Of a stretch of DNA of 64,000 nucleotides, positions 51,244-59,902 are shown piece after piece. How positions within the stretch are numbered: the first letter of the stretch is position 1; each line of letters starts with the position of its first letter. The stretch covers positions 1 through 64,000 of the forward strand of contig NZ_BPQJ01000030.1 of assembly GCF_022179185.1 (NCBI RefSeq), written 5' to 3'. The notes beneath the pieces were generated by a model. It was not told the origin of the DNA and did no database searches. It saw nothing but the letters and a program-made list of their open reading frames with translations. Origin of the DNA: Methylobacterium frigidaeris. Lineage in GTDB: Bacteria > Pseudomonadota > Alphaproteobacteria > Rhizobiales > Beijerinckiaceae. A program made the translations under genes and the position numbers.

Positions 51244-52248
51244 ATGGATCCGAACGTTCTGAAGCCCATGGTCGACATCGTCGCTCCGTTCGCGAACGAG
51301 GGCGCGAAACGGTTGTTCCGGAGCGAGGAAGCCGGGCCCGCCAAGCTGACCGACGCGCTGTTGGAAAAGCTCGTGAAGGTCATCAGCGATTCGGACATGA
51401 AGACGATCGCCGAGCATCTGGAGAGGCGATCACGCTACATCGGCCTGCGCAAGCTGTTCAACTTCGAAGGGTGCATGCGGCTCGCCCTGGACCTCGCGCG
51501 CGAAATTCCGGAGGAGAAGCAGCAGCCGGCCGACGAAGACTGGTTCGCGCTCTGGTTCAGCGCCGTGGAGAACGTCTCCGAGGAGACGATGCAAACTCTC
51601 TGGGCCCGGGCCTTCGCCCAGAAGGTCAATTCCGACGGCCCCGACGTCTCCCTTCGCGCGATCGACTCGCTCAGGCTGATGCAACGCAAGGACGTCGTCA
51701 GCTTCAGCCGATTCTGCCAGGTGTATCAGCAACTCGGATACATTTTCATAAACAGCAACATGGTCATGAAAGACCTTTTCTATCCGCACAATCTCGATGA
51801 TCTGATTGACCTGTCATTGATAACACGATCAGAGACCTTTTTGAACAACATAGCCTTCCGGGGCGGATATTCCCTGTACTTCAAGCTGCCGCCGGACATG
51901 TTCGCACCCGATCCGTTTCGGGTCCTCTCGCTATCGGCCCGTGGGCGCGAGCTCGCGGGCACGCTGCCCGCGCCGAAGACGTTGGGCGAGCCGCTCGAAT
52001 ACGGACTGTCGCTCGATGACCCGCTGGTCGTGGCGAAATACATCAACCAGATCGCGTCGGGTTTCGACAGGCGCTACGACATCGTGCTCAGCGCGCACGG
52101 CCAGGAGGGACACCGCCCGCCCGCCGGGGGCTGGAAGCGGACCCACATATGGGATCATCGAGCCCAGACGTGGGTCCGGCGCGGGGAGGTACCGGCCGAG
52201 TGCGATCCCGGCCTCATCGACGCGCTCGAGAGCGGGCAGGTCCCCTGA
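51244..52248 (+). CDS. DUF2806-like protein
   Basis: A 334-residue protein resembling DUF2806: acidic helical N-terminal part (KLTDALLEKLVKVISDSD, IGLRKLFNFEGCM), then WFALWFSAVENVSEETMQTLWARAFAQKVNSDG and SLRAIDSLRLMQRKDV. Family function is unknown; related genes are often seen in variable DNA. Parts are clearly AT-rich compared with neighbours (51725-51850). It lies on the opposite strand between dnaG and the YqeY-like gene, interrupting a block that is otherwise conserved. The start ATG 51244 (MDPNVLK) is reasonable; no ribosome-binding site stands out. Confidence 0.72.
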   Translation: MDPNVLKPMVDIVAPFANEGAKRLFRSEEAGPAKLTDALLEKLVKVISDSDMKTIAEHLERRSRYIGLRKLFNFEGCMRLALDLAREIPEEKQQPADEDWFALWFSAVENVSEETMQTLWARAFAQKVNSDGPDVSLRAIDSLRLMQRKDVVSFSRFCQVYQQLGYIFINSNMVMKDLFYPHNLDDLIDLSLITRSETFLNNIAFRGGYSLYFKLPPDMFAPDPFRVLSLSARGRELAGTLPAPKTLGEPLEYGLSLDDPLVVAKYINQIASGFDRRYDIVLSAHGQEGHRPPAGGWKRTHIWDHRAQTWVRRGEVPAECDPGLIDALESGQVP

Positions 52249-52261
52249 TCGCGCGACGCAA

Positions 52262-52281
52262 AGCCCGGCGCTCGCCGGGCT
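52262..52281. terminator. Hairpin between convergent DUF2806-like and YqeY-domain genes
   Basis: AGCCCGGC / GCCGGGCT arms with loop GCTC lie 13 bp after the DUF2806-like gene and 15 bp past the YqeY-domain stop. The minus-strand side continues with TTGCG. It probably ends both transcripts. Confidence 0.55.
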
Positions 52282-52296
52282 GCCGATGCGGGGGAC

Positions 52297-52755
52297 TTAC
52301 GACCCCGCCAGCTGCCCCTTCACCAGGCCACTCGCCTTGGCGAAGTCCATCCGCCCCGCATACTTGCCCTTCAGGGCGGCGATGACCTTGCCCATGTCCT
52401 TCGGCGAGGTGGCGCCGGTCTCGGAGATGGCGGCCTGGATCGCCGCGCGGGTCTCGTCCTCGTCCATCTGCTGCGGCAGGAACTGCGCGATGATCGCGGC
52501 CTCGGCGCGCTCGGCCTCGGCGAGCTCGGGGCGGCCGCCCTGATCGTAGACCGTCGCCGACTCGTTGCGCTGCTTGATCATCTTCTGGAGCAGGGAGAAG
52601 ATCTCCTCCTCGCCCAGGGGCTCCTTGCCGAGGCCGCGGGCCTCGATGTCCTTGTCCTTCAGGGCGGCCTGGATCAGCCGGACGGTGGCGAGCTTCGCCT
52701 TGTCGCCGGCCTTCATGGCCTCCTTCATCTCGGCGGTGAGGCGCTGGCGCAGCAT
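52297..52755 (-). CDS. GatB/YqeY domain protein
   Basis: A 152-residue YqeY-type protein, related to the tail domain of the tRNA amidotransferase subunit GatB. It shows MKEAMKAGDKAKLATVRLI at the start, AIIAQFLPQQMDEDE and the C-terminal MGKVIAALKGKYAGRMDFAKAS. The precise role is unsettled; it probably binds tRNA. ATG 52755 follows AGGAG at 7 bp. It is divergent from carA with a 162-bp gap, a pairing conserved in alphaproteobacteria. Confidence 0.92.
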   Translation of the reverse strand: MLRQRLTAEMKEAMKAGDKAKLATVRLIQAALKDKDIEARGLGKEPLGEEEIFSLLQKMIKQRNESATVYDQGGRPELAEAERAEAAIIAQFLPQQMDEDETRAAIQAAISETGATSPKDMGKVIAALKGKYAGRMDFAKASGLVKGQLAGS

Positions 52756-52917
52756 GCCGGTCTCCTGGTGTTGTCGTGCGATGCAAGGCACTTGAAAGGC
52801 GAGGCACTTGAGGGGATACCGGGGCATCCCCAGATTGACCGGGCCGCCGCCGGCCCCGTAAACAGCCGGCCGCGCCCGTCGGCCGTGCCCGGCCGCGACA
52901 TAAGCGAGATCACGATC

Positions 52918-54132
52918 ATGCTGCAAGACGACGCGGCCGCCCCCGCGCAACTCGAAGGCTGGGCCGAGCCCGTCGCGACCGCCCTGCTGGTGCTCGCCGA
53001 CGGCACGGTTCTGGAGGGTTTCGGCATCGGCGCCACCGGCGAGGCCGCCGGTGAGGTCTGCTTCAACACCGCGATGACCGGCTACCAGGAGATCCTGACC
53101 GATCCGTCCTATGCCGGGCAGATCGTCACCTTCACCTTCCCCCATATCGGCAATGTCGGCACCAACGACGAGGACCTCGAGAGCCTCGACGCCGCTCCGG
53201 CCTCCGGCGTGCGCGGCGCGGTGATCGCCTCGGCGGTCACGAACCCCTCGAACTGGCGCTCCTCGCGCCACCTCGACGGCTGGTTGAAGGCCCGCGGCAT
53301 CGTCGGCATCACCGGCGTCGACACCCGCGCGCTCACGGCCCTCATCCGCGACCGCGGCATGCCGAACGCGATCCTGGCCAACGACCCGGACGGCCGGTTC
53401 GACCGCGAGGCCTTGATCGCCAAGGCCGCCTCGCTCCCGCCGATGGAGGGCCTCGACCTCGTGCCGCCGGTGACGAGCCGCGAGGCGAAGACCTGGGGCG
53501 AGACCGTGTGGCAGCATCCGGTCGGCTACGGCAGCCGGGCGCCGGGCGAGGGCCTCAAGGTCGTGGCGATCGATTACGGCGTGAAGCGCAACATCCTGCG
53601 CCTGCTCGCGAAGGCGGGCTGCGACGTCACCGTCGTGCCGGCCACCGCGAGCGCCGAGGAGGTTCTGGCGCTCAAGCCCGACGGCGTCTTCCTGTCGAAC
53701 GGCCCCGGCGACCCGGCGGCGACGGGCGAATATGCCGTGCCGGTGATCCGCGCCCTCCTCGACAAGAAGGTCCCGACCTTCGGCATCTGCCTCGGACACC
53801 AGCTGATGGGCCTCGCGCTCGGCGGCCGCACGGTGAAGATGAGCCAGGGCCATCACGGCGCCAACCACCCGGTGAAGGACCGCACCACCGGCAAGGTCGA
53901 GATCGTCTCGATGAACCACGGCTTCGCGGTCGACCCGAACAGCCTGCCCGAGAACGCGGTCGAGACCCACGTCTCGCTGTTCGACGGCTCGAATTGCGGC
54001 CTGTCGCTCACCGACCGTCCGGCCTTCTCGGTGCAGCACCACCCGGAGGCCTCGCCGGGCCCGCAGGACAGCCACTACCTGTTCGACCGCTTCGTCAGCC
54101 TGATGCGCGAGACGAAGGGTGCAAACGCGTAA
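52918..54132 (+). CDS. carA: Carbamoyl-phosphate synthase small subunit
   Basis: CarA is the glutaminase subunit that supplies ammonia for carbamoyl phosphate, used for arginine and pyrimidines. The 404-residue protein has the N-terminal domain (LADGTVLEGFGIGATG, FNTAMTGYQEILTDPSYAGQ) and the class I amidotransferase with nucleophile Cys in FGICLGHQLMGLALGG and the later HHPEASPGP His-Glu pair. ATG 52918 (MLQDDAAAP). carB is not in the window. Confidence 0.97.
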   Translation: MLQDDAAAPAQLEGWAEPVATALLVLADGTVLEGFGIGATGEAAGEVCFNTAMTGYQEILTDPSYAGQIVTFTFPHIGNVGTNDEDLESLDAAPASGVRGAVIASAVTNPSNWRSSRHLDGWLKARGIVGITGVDTRALTALIRDRGMPNAILANDPDGRFDREALIAKAASLPPMEGLDLVPPVTSREAKTWGETVWQHPVGYGSRAPGEGLKVVAIDYGVKRNILRLLAKAGCDVTVVPATASAEEVLALKPDGVFLSNGPGDPAATGEYAVPVIRALLDKKVPTFGICLGHQLMGLALGGRTVKMSQGHHGANHPVKDRTTGKVEIVSMNHGFAVDPNSLPENAVETHVSLFDGSNCGLSLTDRPAFSVQHHPEASPGPQDSHYLFDRFVSLMRETKGANA

Positions 54133-54269
54133 CTCCGAAAAAGGTTGCAGTCGCTCGCGGCGGCAGCCACAAAAAACCCGAACTCGCGGCTGATTCTCCC
54201 GGCCGTTCACCGCCCTGGAGCGACGACGATGCAACGATCGTCGCGGGGCCGCGATTCGGGGCTTGCCCA

Positions 54270-54641
54270 GTGACCGACCACGCCGCGACCGACAGCTTCT
54301 CGCGCCTGCACCGCACCTTCACGACCCATCTCGGCATCGCCGTGGGTCTGGCCTGGGTGACCACCCTGGCGGCCGCGACCCAGGCGCCGTGGGTGCGCAA
54401 CATCCGCGCATTGATGGATCCGATGGCGGTCCGCGTCGAGAGCACCTGGTCGTTCCTGTTCGCGATGCCGGTGGTGCTGACGCTGGCCTGGCTCGGCGCC
54501 GTCTACGGCCGCGAGACCCTGCGCGAGCTGCGCGCCCTGCCGAATGACGCCGCCGAGTTCGCTCTGGCCGCCCTGGTCGCCTTCGCGGTGTTCTACCTCT
54601 CCATCGACCGGGCCGTCTCGGTCCTGCTCATCGGCGGCTGA
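54270..54641 (+). CDS. Membrane hypothetical protein
   Basis: A 123-residue protein with about three hydrophobic helices (HLGIAVGLAWVTTLAAATQ, WSFLFAMPVVLTLAWLGAVYG, FALAALVAFAVFYLSIDRAV). I do not recognise a family. The start is a GTG at 54270, chosen because the hydrophobic region begins soon after it and a Met-led start would drop the first helix. It is followed 31 bp later by a methyltransferase gene. Confidence 0.6.
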   Translation: MTDHAATDSFSRLHRTFTTHLGIAVGLAWVTTLAAATQAPWVRNIRALMDPMAVRVESTWSFLFAMPVVLTLAWLGAVYGRETLRELRALPNDAAEFALAALVAFAVFYLSIDRAVSVLLIGG

Positions 54642-54672
54642 CGCCGTCACACGCTGGAACGGGAGCGTCGGC

Positions 54673-55365
54673 GTGGTCTCCTCCTGGCGCGAATTCTGGG
54701 ACCGGGACACCCCGATCTACGTCAATGCACGCCACAAGGCCCGACACTATGCCGGGCTTAGCCGTGAGATCGCCGCCCTGGTGCCGCATCCGGACGCCAT
54801 CGTGCTCGACCACGGCTGCGGCGAGGCCCTGTCGGCCGACCGGGTCGCCGAGGCCTGCGGCCTGCTCCATCTCTGCGAGGCCTCGCCCCGCCAGCGCGAC
54901 GCTCTCGCGCAACGCTACGCCGGAAATCCCCGGATCACCGTCCTGGCCCCCGAGGAAGTCGCCGCCCTGCCGACGGCCGGCCTCGACCTCGTCGTGGCGA
55001 ATTCCCTGGCGCAGTATCTCACCGGCCCGGAGCTCGACGCCTACCTCCGGGACTGGCGCCGCCTGCTCAAGCCCGGCGGCCGCCTGATCCTCGCCGACGT
55101 GATCCCGCCGCAGCTCGGCGCCGTCTCGGACGCCACGGCGCTCCTCGCCTTCGCGCGCCGGGACGGCTTCCTGCCCGCGGCACTCCTCGGCCTCGCCCGC
55201 ACATTCCTCTCGGATTACCGCGCCTTGCGCCGGCGCCTCGGCCTCGCGCGCTACGACGAGGCCGAGATGCTGGCCCGGCTCACGGCCGCCGGCTTCACGG
55301 CGGAGCGGATGCCGCGCAACCTCGGGCACAATCAGGGGCGGATGGCGTTCTTGGCGCGGGTGTGA
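54673..55365 (+). CDS. Class I SAM-dependent methyltransferase
   Basis: A 230-residue methyltransferase. Motif I is VLDHGCGEALSADRVAEACG (SAM-binding glycine loop), with an acidic strand ending in LCEASPRQRDALAQ and motif IV VVANSLAQYLTG. The middle has RLLKPGGRLILADVIPP, common in small-molecule methyltransferases. The substrate is unknown. The GTG at 54673 has GGGAG 8 bp upstream. It follows a membrane protein gene and may share its transcript. Confidence 0.88.
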   Translation: MVSSWREFWDRDTPIYVNARHKARHYAGLSREIAALVPHPDAIVLDHGCGEALSADRVAEACGLLHLCEASPRQRDALAQRYAGNPRITVLAPEEVAALPTAGLDLVVANSLAQYLTGPELDAYLRDWRRLLKPGGRLILADVIPPQLGAVSDATALLAFARRDGFLPAALLGLARTFLSDYRALRRRLGLARYDEAEMLARLTAAGFTAERMPRNLGHNQGRMAFLARV

Positions 55366-55431
55366 GGGTGGCCACGCAGCGCGACCATGCCGGCCTTCGC
55401 GACCGCTTTCACGCAGAGCCGGCACCTCCCC

Positions 55432-57114
55432 TCAGCGACAGGCGGCGTCCAGGTTCTCCGCACCGACCTTCACGACCGGCTCGAACGGGATCGGCCGTCT
55501 CGCGTCGCGGCTCCGATCGCCGATCAGGACGTCCTCAGCATCGGCGGGCCATTCCGGCACGGCCACGGTCGCCGTTCCGCCGACCGCCGTGATGGCCGAT
55601 GCCGCGAGGCCCGGAATGATGCTCCAGGCCACTGTGGCGCACAGCTCGATGAGCCCGAGGGCAACGCGGGTGACCAGGGCTGCTCGCGGGCGGTCGCGCC
55701 GTACGGTCGACCACGGCGCCGCGTCCTGAACATAGGCGTTCGCCCGGGCCCAGAGCGCCCGCGTCTCCGCGGCGGCGCGCCGGAACTCCCGTGCCTCGTG
55801 TTGCGCGCGGATCGTGGCGACCCGACTCGTGACATCGGCCGCGAGCGCGCGTTCGAGCGCGCCCGGCGGTCCCCCGGCCGGAACCGGACCCGCGAAGGCC
55901 GACACTGCGAAACGCGTCACCCGCTGCACGAGGTTGCCGAATACATCGGCGAGATCCTTGTTCACATCCGCCGCGAACCGTGCAGCCTGGAAGCTCACGT
56001 CGGCCGTTTCCGGCGCGTTCGCGATCAGCCACCATCGCCAGAGGTCGGCCGGCAGCGCATCGAGCGCCGCGTCGCAGGACAATCCGCGTTTCCGGCTGGT
56101 CGAGAACTTGTCGCCCTCGTGGGTCAGCCAGTGGAAGCCTTTGATGACATCGACGGTACGCCAGGGCTCGCCCGAACCGAGCAGGGTCCCGGGGAAACTC
56201 ACAGTGTGGAAGGGCACGTTGTCCTTGCCCAGGAACTGGACGTAGCGGCTGTCGCGCACCGCCCCGTCCCACCACCAGTCGCGCCAGTCGCGGCCCCGGG
56301 CCGCCGCCCAATCCTGCGTGGCCGCGATGTAGGCGATCGGCGCGTCGAACCAGACGTAGAACACCTTCTCCTCGAAGCCGGCACGCGGCACCGGCACGCC
56401 CCAGCTGAGATCGCGCGTGATGCAGCGGTCCTTGAGATCGGCTGTTAGCCAGCTTCGCGCCAGAGACGCGACGAAGGGCGGCCAGCCCGAGCGGGTATCA
56501 AGCCATCCGTTCAGCCGATCGACGAGGGCGGACTGCCTCAGGAACAGGTGGCGGCTCTCGCGCAAGATCAGCCCGGTGTCTCCCGATACCGCCGAGCGCG
56601 GCGCGACCAGTTCCTCGGGATCGAGCAGGGTACCGCAGGCGTCGCATTGATCGCCCCGCGCATCCGCGTCCCCGCAATGCGGACACGTCCCGAGCACGTA
56701 GCGGTCCGGCAGGTAGCGACCGTCGGCCGGCGCCCAGACCTGCCGCACGTCGCGCTCCGCGATGAGCCCTGCCGCATCGAGACGGCGGTAGAAGTGCTGG
56801 GTCAGCGCGTGGTTGGAGGACGCGGAGGAGCGGCCGAAATGGTCGAAGCTCAGCCCGAAGCGGCGATAGGTCTCCGCCTGACGGGCATGGGCATCGTCGC
56901 AGAAGCGGCGGGGATCGAGGCCGGCTCGCGCCGCCGCGATCTCGGTGGGCGTGCCGTGCTCGTCGGTGGCGCAGACGAACAGCACATCGCTGCCGATCTG
57001 ACGGTGGAAGCGCGCATGTACATCGGCGGGTAGCAGGGAGCCGACGAGGTTGCCGAGATGCTTGGCACCGCTGACATAGGGCAAGGCACTCGTGATGAGG
57101 ATACGGCGTGACAT
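55432..57114 (-). CDS. metG: Divergent (eukaryote/archaea-like) methionyl-tRNA synthetase
   Basis: A 560-residue MetRS. The HIGH-like loop is SGAKHLGNLVGSLLPADVHARF, the zinc knuckle is CPHCGDADARGDQCDACG, and the KMSKS-like loop reads KFSTSRKRG, a form typical of archaeal/eukaryotic and some bacterial secondary MetRS rather than the standard alphaproteobacterial enzyme. A standard MetRS is probably encoded elsewhere. The anticodon domain follows to the C-terminus. ATG 57114 (MSRRILITSALPYV) is the natural start; an upstream in-frame leader runs through a hairpin with a T-run. Confidence 0.88.
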   Translation of the reverse strand: MSRRILITSALPYVSGAKHLGNLVGSLLPADVHARFHRQIGSDVLFVCATDEHGTPTEIAAARAGLDPRRFCDDAHARQAETYRRFGLSFDHFGRSSASSNHALTQHFYRRLDAAGLIAERDVRQVWAPADGRYLPDRYVLGTCPHCGDADARGDQCDACGTLLDPEELVAPRSAVSGDTGLILRESRHLFLRQSALVDRLNGWLDTRSGWPPFVASLARSWLTADLKDRCITRDLSWGVPVPRAGFEEKVFYVWFDAPIAYIAATQDWAAARGRDWRDWWWDGAVRDSRYVQFLGKDNVPFHTVSFPGTLLGSGEPWRTVDVIKGFHWLTHEGDKFSTSRKRGLSCDAALDALPADLWRWWLIANAPETADVSFQAARFAADVNKDLADVFGNLVQRVTRFAVSAFAGPVPAGGPPGALERALAADVTSRVATIRAQHEAREFRRAAAETRALWARANAYVQDAAPWSTVRRDRPRAALVTRVALGLIELCATVAWSIIPGLAASAITAVGGTATVAVPEWPADAEDVLIGDRSRDARRPIPFEPVVKVGAENLDAACR

Positions 57115-57145
57115 GAGGGTGCGTCCCGTGTGGAAGAGGGTGGAC

Positions 57146-57209
57146 GCGCCGAACCCGCAGACACGAAAAAAGCCCTCCCGCGCGGCACGGAAGGGCTTGG
57201 GTTCGGCGC
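57146..57209 (-). promoter_or_regulatory. Attenuator-like leader upstream of metG
   Basis: On the minus strand a hairpin (AAGCCCT / AGGGCTT arms at 57192-57198 and 57170-57176) is followed by TTTTTTCG, a textbook terminator. An 11-bp outer stem, GCGCCGAACCC (57199-57209) with GGGTTCGGCGC (57146-57156), encloses it, T-run included. A short in-frame Met-start reading frame with GGAGAGG upstream runs into this region. Together they suggest transcription attenuation of metG. On the plus strand there is no T-run. Confidence 0.55.
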
Positions 57210-57568
57210 TCTCGCCTGTCGCGCGCTCGGCGCGCATCACCCTCTCCGGCCGGACCTCGCGCGGTCGGGCCGGGTCATTCGCAGAGTGGAGGCGATGACG
57301 GGACGCATCGGAGACGGCTATCGCGTCGGCAGAGCACGGTCAAGGAATCACCGCGAGGGTTCCTGAACAGGCCGTGAGGGTTCGAGACGCCGGCAACCCT
57401 GCCTCGGCTAGCGACGTCCAGTACGCGCAACCGCAGGAGATCGCCCGTGGGTCGCGACCCTGTGAAGTCTGGACCAGGCACGAACAGGCGATATTTCGCC
57501 GCGCGAGCCTTGCCGGCACCCGGTCTCCGCCGAGGTGAAGCGGACACGAACCATGGGAGAATCCCGGA
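57210..57568. other. Upstream region of metG and amine oxidase genes
   Basis: The region between the two divergent genes (57115-57568, 454 bp) carries the metG leader on its left side. The right part, 57300-57568, is GC-rich with no recognisable operator, repeat or gene. The oxidase start ATG (57569) is preceded by GGGAGAATCCCGGA. Confidence 0.4.
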
Positions 57569-58882
57569 ATGACGCTGTCGCGTCGCTCCCTGCTGGCCGG
57601 GGCGGCTTTCCTGGCCGCGTCGACCAAAGCCCGCGCCGCGGCGGATGCCGACGTCGCGGTGATCGGCGCCGGCGCCGCCGGCCTCGCCGCGGCGGCGGCG
57701 ATCCAGCGCAGCGGCCACAGCGTCGTGGTGCTGGAGGCGCGCGGGCGCATCGGCGGACGTGCCTTCACCGAGACCGGCTTGGGGCTGGGGCGCAGCTTCG
57801 ATGCCGGCGGGCAGTACGTGCACTGGGCCGAGCGCAACCCGTGGCGGGAGATCGCGCAAGCGGCGCGCGTGCGCACCAGCGACGATGCCACCAGCCCCTG
57901 GCCGGTGCTGGTGAAGGACGGCGCGCGGGCGAGCGAGGCCGAGCGGCGCCAGCGCCGGGCGGGCTTCGGGCGGGTGAGCGCCGTCCTCGACCACCCGGCC
58001 GGCCCGGACCGCTCGGTGGCGCAGGCGGTGGCCGGCGAGGACGAGGCGGCGCGGGCCGCCGCCACCGGGCTCACCCGCCTCACCCTCGGCGAGGAGCCCG
58101 ACCGGGTCTCCTGCGCCGATTACGACCAGCTCTGGTCCGGCGACGACATCTGGGTCGACGGCTACGGCGCCCTGGTCGCTGGTCACTACGCCGACCTGCC
58201 GGTGCGGCTGGACACCCCCGTGACGGGCATCGACTGGCGCGGCCAGGGCGTCGCCGTGGAGACGCCCCGCGGAATCCTGCGGGCGACCTGCGCCATCGTG
58301 ACGGTGCCGGTCGGCGTGTTGGCCTCGGGGTCCTTGCGCTTCACCCCCGACCTGCCGGCGACGACCGGCGAGGCGGTGGCGGGGCTGGCGATGGGCGCCT
58401 ACACCAAGATCGGCCTCGCCCTCGAACCGGCCCGGCTGCGGGCCCAGGACCTGCGCGACGCCGTGATCCTGCGGAGCGGCACGCCCGGCCTCACCGCCTA
58501 CCTGGAGATGCAGCCGTTCGGAAAGCCGCTGGCCGTGCTCCATTGCGGCGGCGACGGCGCCCGCGCCCTGTGCGAGGCCGGCGAGGCGGCGGCGCTCGCC
58601 GCGGCGACCGACCATCTCGTGAGCGTCTTCGGCGCCGACATCCGCGCCGCCATCACGGGAGGCCGCCTCGCCGCCTGGTGGACCGATCCGTTCGCCCGCG
58701 GCAGCTACTCGATCGCGCGGCCGGGCCACCTCGCCGCGCGCGAGGCCCTGCGCCAGCCGGTGGCCGAGCGGATCTTCCTCGCCGGCGAGGCCGCGGCGGG
58801 CGGGGCGGCGATGACGGTGGGCGGAGCGACGCTCGACGGTGAGCGGGCAGCAGCCGCCGTGCTCAAGCGACTGGGGTCGTGA
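57569..58882 (+). CDS. Flavin monoamine oxidase-like protein
   Basis: A 437-residue FAD amine oxidase. The N-terminus SRRSLLAGAAFLAASTKARA looks like a Tat-type signal, which suggests export of a folded flavoprotein. The dinucleotide fold is VIGAGAAGLAAAAAIQ with EARGRIGGRAFT, and the C-terminal FAD loop is LAGEAAAGGAAMTVGGA. The substrate cannot be inferred; members oxidise amines, putrescine or hydroxylated amino acids. It is alone on its strand. Confidence 0.88.
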   Translation: MTLSRRSLLAGAAFLAASTKARAAADADVAVIGAGAAGLAAAAAIQRSGHSVVVLEARGRIGGRAFTETGLGLGRSFDAGGQYVHWAERNPWREIAQAARVRTSDDATSPWPVLVKDGARASEAERRQRRAGFGRVSAVLDHPAGPDRSVAQAVAGEDEAARAAATGLTRLTLGEEPDRVSCADYDQLWSGDDIWVDGYGALVAGHYADLPVRLDTPVTGIDWRGQGVAVETPRGILRATCAIVTVPVGVLASGSLRFTPDLPATTGEAVAGLAMGAYTKIGLALEPARLRAQDLRDAVILRSGTPGLTAYLEMQPFGKPLAVLHCGGDGARALCEAGEAAALAAATDHLVSVFGADIRAAITGGRLAAWWTDPFARGSYSIARPGHLAAREALRQPVAERIFLAGEAAAGGAAMTVGGATLDGERAAAAVLKRLGS

Positions 58883-58888
58883 GGCCTT

Positions 58889-58927
58889 GGAGCACGGCCC
58901 GATCACGTTGCGATCGGGCCGTGCTCC
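58889..58927 (+). terminator. Hairpin after the amine oxidase gene
   Basis: Perfect 16-bp arms GGAGCACGGCCCGATC / GATCGGGCCGTGCTCC with loop ACGTTGC begin 6 bp after the oxidase stop. No T-run follows, so termination efficiency is uncertain. Confidence 0.6.
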
Positions 58928-58937
58928 AGGTCTTTGA

Positions 58938-58990
58938 TGTGCCGCATTTACTTCGACGAACCGGTGTCTACGTCGTCGGAAAATGCTCTA
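58938..58990. repeat. AAAATGCTC dispersed repeat copy A
   Basis: TGTGCCGCATTTACTTCGAC, then GAACCG and a tail ending GGAAAATGCTC. It aligns without gaps to 59846-59896, differing at only some positions, and its end is the reverse complement of AGAGCATTTT at 22940. It overlaps the 3' end of the hypothetical gene at 58988. Confidence 0.6.
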
Positions 58991-59344
58991 ATGCAGCGTC
59001 AGACGCGGCCCGTCCGCCGGCCGGCGCTCCCAGGCCTGGACCAGGCTGCCGGCGACGCCGCCGTCGCACAGGCGGCTGCTGAGGTCGCAGAAGGCCTGCT
59101 CGCTCACCGCGAAGTCGGTGGCCATCTCGGCGTCGTCCGCCTCCTCCTCGGTCGAGGCGGTGAAACGGTCGAAGGCGGCGGACATCTCGGCGAACGCGAA
59201 GGCGACCGGCATGGTGCGGAAGACCGTGGCGCCATCCTCGTCGATGTCGCCGGTATCGAGATCGCGCATCCGCACGACGTAGCCGTCGGCATGCTCGAGG
59301 ATCTCGTACTGCCAGTGCCGGCCCTCGCAGGCTGCAAGGATCAT
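58988..59344 (-). CDS. Hypothetical protein
   Basis: A 118-residue acidic protein, MILAACEGRHWQYEILEHADG at the start and many Asp/Glu after residue 30 (DLDTGDIDEDGATVF, EEEADDAEMATDF). I do not recognise the family. ATG 59344 has GGAGG about 6-8 bp upstream, which is preferred to an ATG 33 codons further upstream. Confidence 0.65.
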   Translation of the reverse strand: MILAACEGRHWQYEILEHADGYVVRMRDLDTGDIDEDGATVFRTMPVAFAFAEMSAAFDRFTASTEEEADDAEMATDFAVSEQAFCDLSSRLCDGGVAGSLVQAWERRPADGPRLTLH

Positions 59345-59474
59345 CGCGCCCTCCGTCTCGCCTCGAGGAGCGAATGCGGCGGAGGCCCGGAGGGTTCCGG
59401 CGGGGCAGGTCCCGGAGGGCGATTCGGTCCGGATCTTAACCAATTGGGGAGCGAGCTCTCTCCCGATGGGAGGC

Positions 59475-59735
59475 CTATCGCCGTGTGTAGCCCACCTCGT
59501 AGGCGGCCCGACCGCTGACGCGCAGCGAGGTGTCGTTGCCGAGATCGATGAAGCCCGGGGCCGTGGCCCTGACGGCGGCCGGGGGGACCTCGCGGCAGTC
59601 GGGTCGGTCGGGCAGGCGCACGCCGGGCGGCGCGTCCTGCGGGCACAGGCGGGGCATGCGGGTGCCGCGCTCAGCCGCGGAAGCCGGCAGCGCGGCAGCC
59701 ATGAGGACGAGGGCAGCGAGGAGGCGTGCGGTCAC
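59475..59735 (-). CDS. Small secreted hypothetical protein
   Basis: An 86-residue product starting at GTG with a Sec signal peptide (TARLLAALVLMAAALPASAA) and a short Pro/Asp-rich mature part with two cysteines (RLCPQDAPPG, DCREVPPAA) that could form a disulfide. The family is unknown. GGAG lies about 9 bp before the GTG; an ATG ten codons upstream is an alternative. Confidence 0.6.
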   Translation of the reverse strand: MTARLLAALVLMAAALPASAAERGTRMPRLCPQDAPPGVRLPDRPDCREVPPAAVRATAPGFIDLGNDTSLRVSGRAAYEVGYTRR

Positions 59736-59845
59736 GAGGCGGGCTCCGGGACGGGTCGGCGCCATGATAGCGGGTCCGGCGCTGACGCGCGATCGACGTC
59801 ATCATCCGATCGCGCGGCAATCGGGGGATGCCCTCGGGTCTTGCT

Positions 59846-59896
59846 TGTGCCGCATCTTCTGCGACGAACCGAAATCGACTCCGTCGAAAAATGCTC
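59846..59896. repeat. AAAATGCTC dispersed repeat copy B
   Basis: TGTGCCGCATCTTCTGCGAC, then GAACCG and a tail ending GAAAAATGCTC. It aligns without gaps to 58938-58990, about 0.9 kb away, same orientation. It overlaps no gene and lies between two leftward genes, just beyond the HtrA stop. Confidence 0.6.
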
Positions 59897-59902
59897 CGAC
59901 GT

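Noticed and set aside
57115..57300. SAM or SAM-II riboswitch in the metG leader
   Set aside because: The characteristic conserved loops are not present; the hairpin with T-run is better read as an attenuator or simple terminator.
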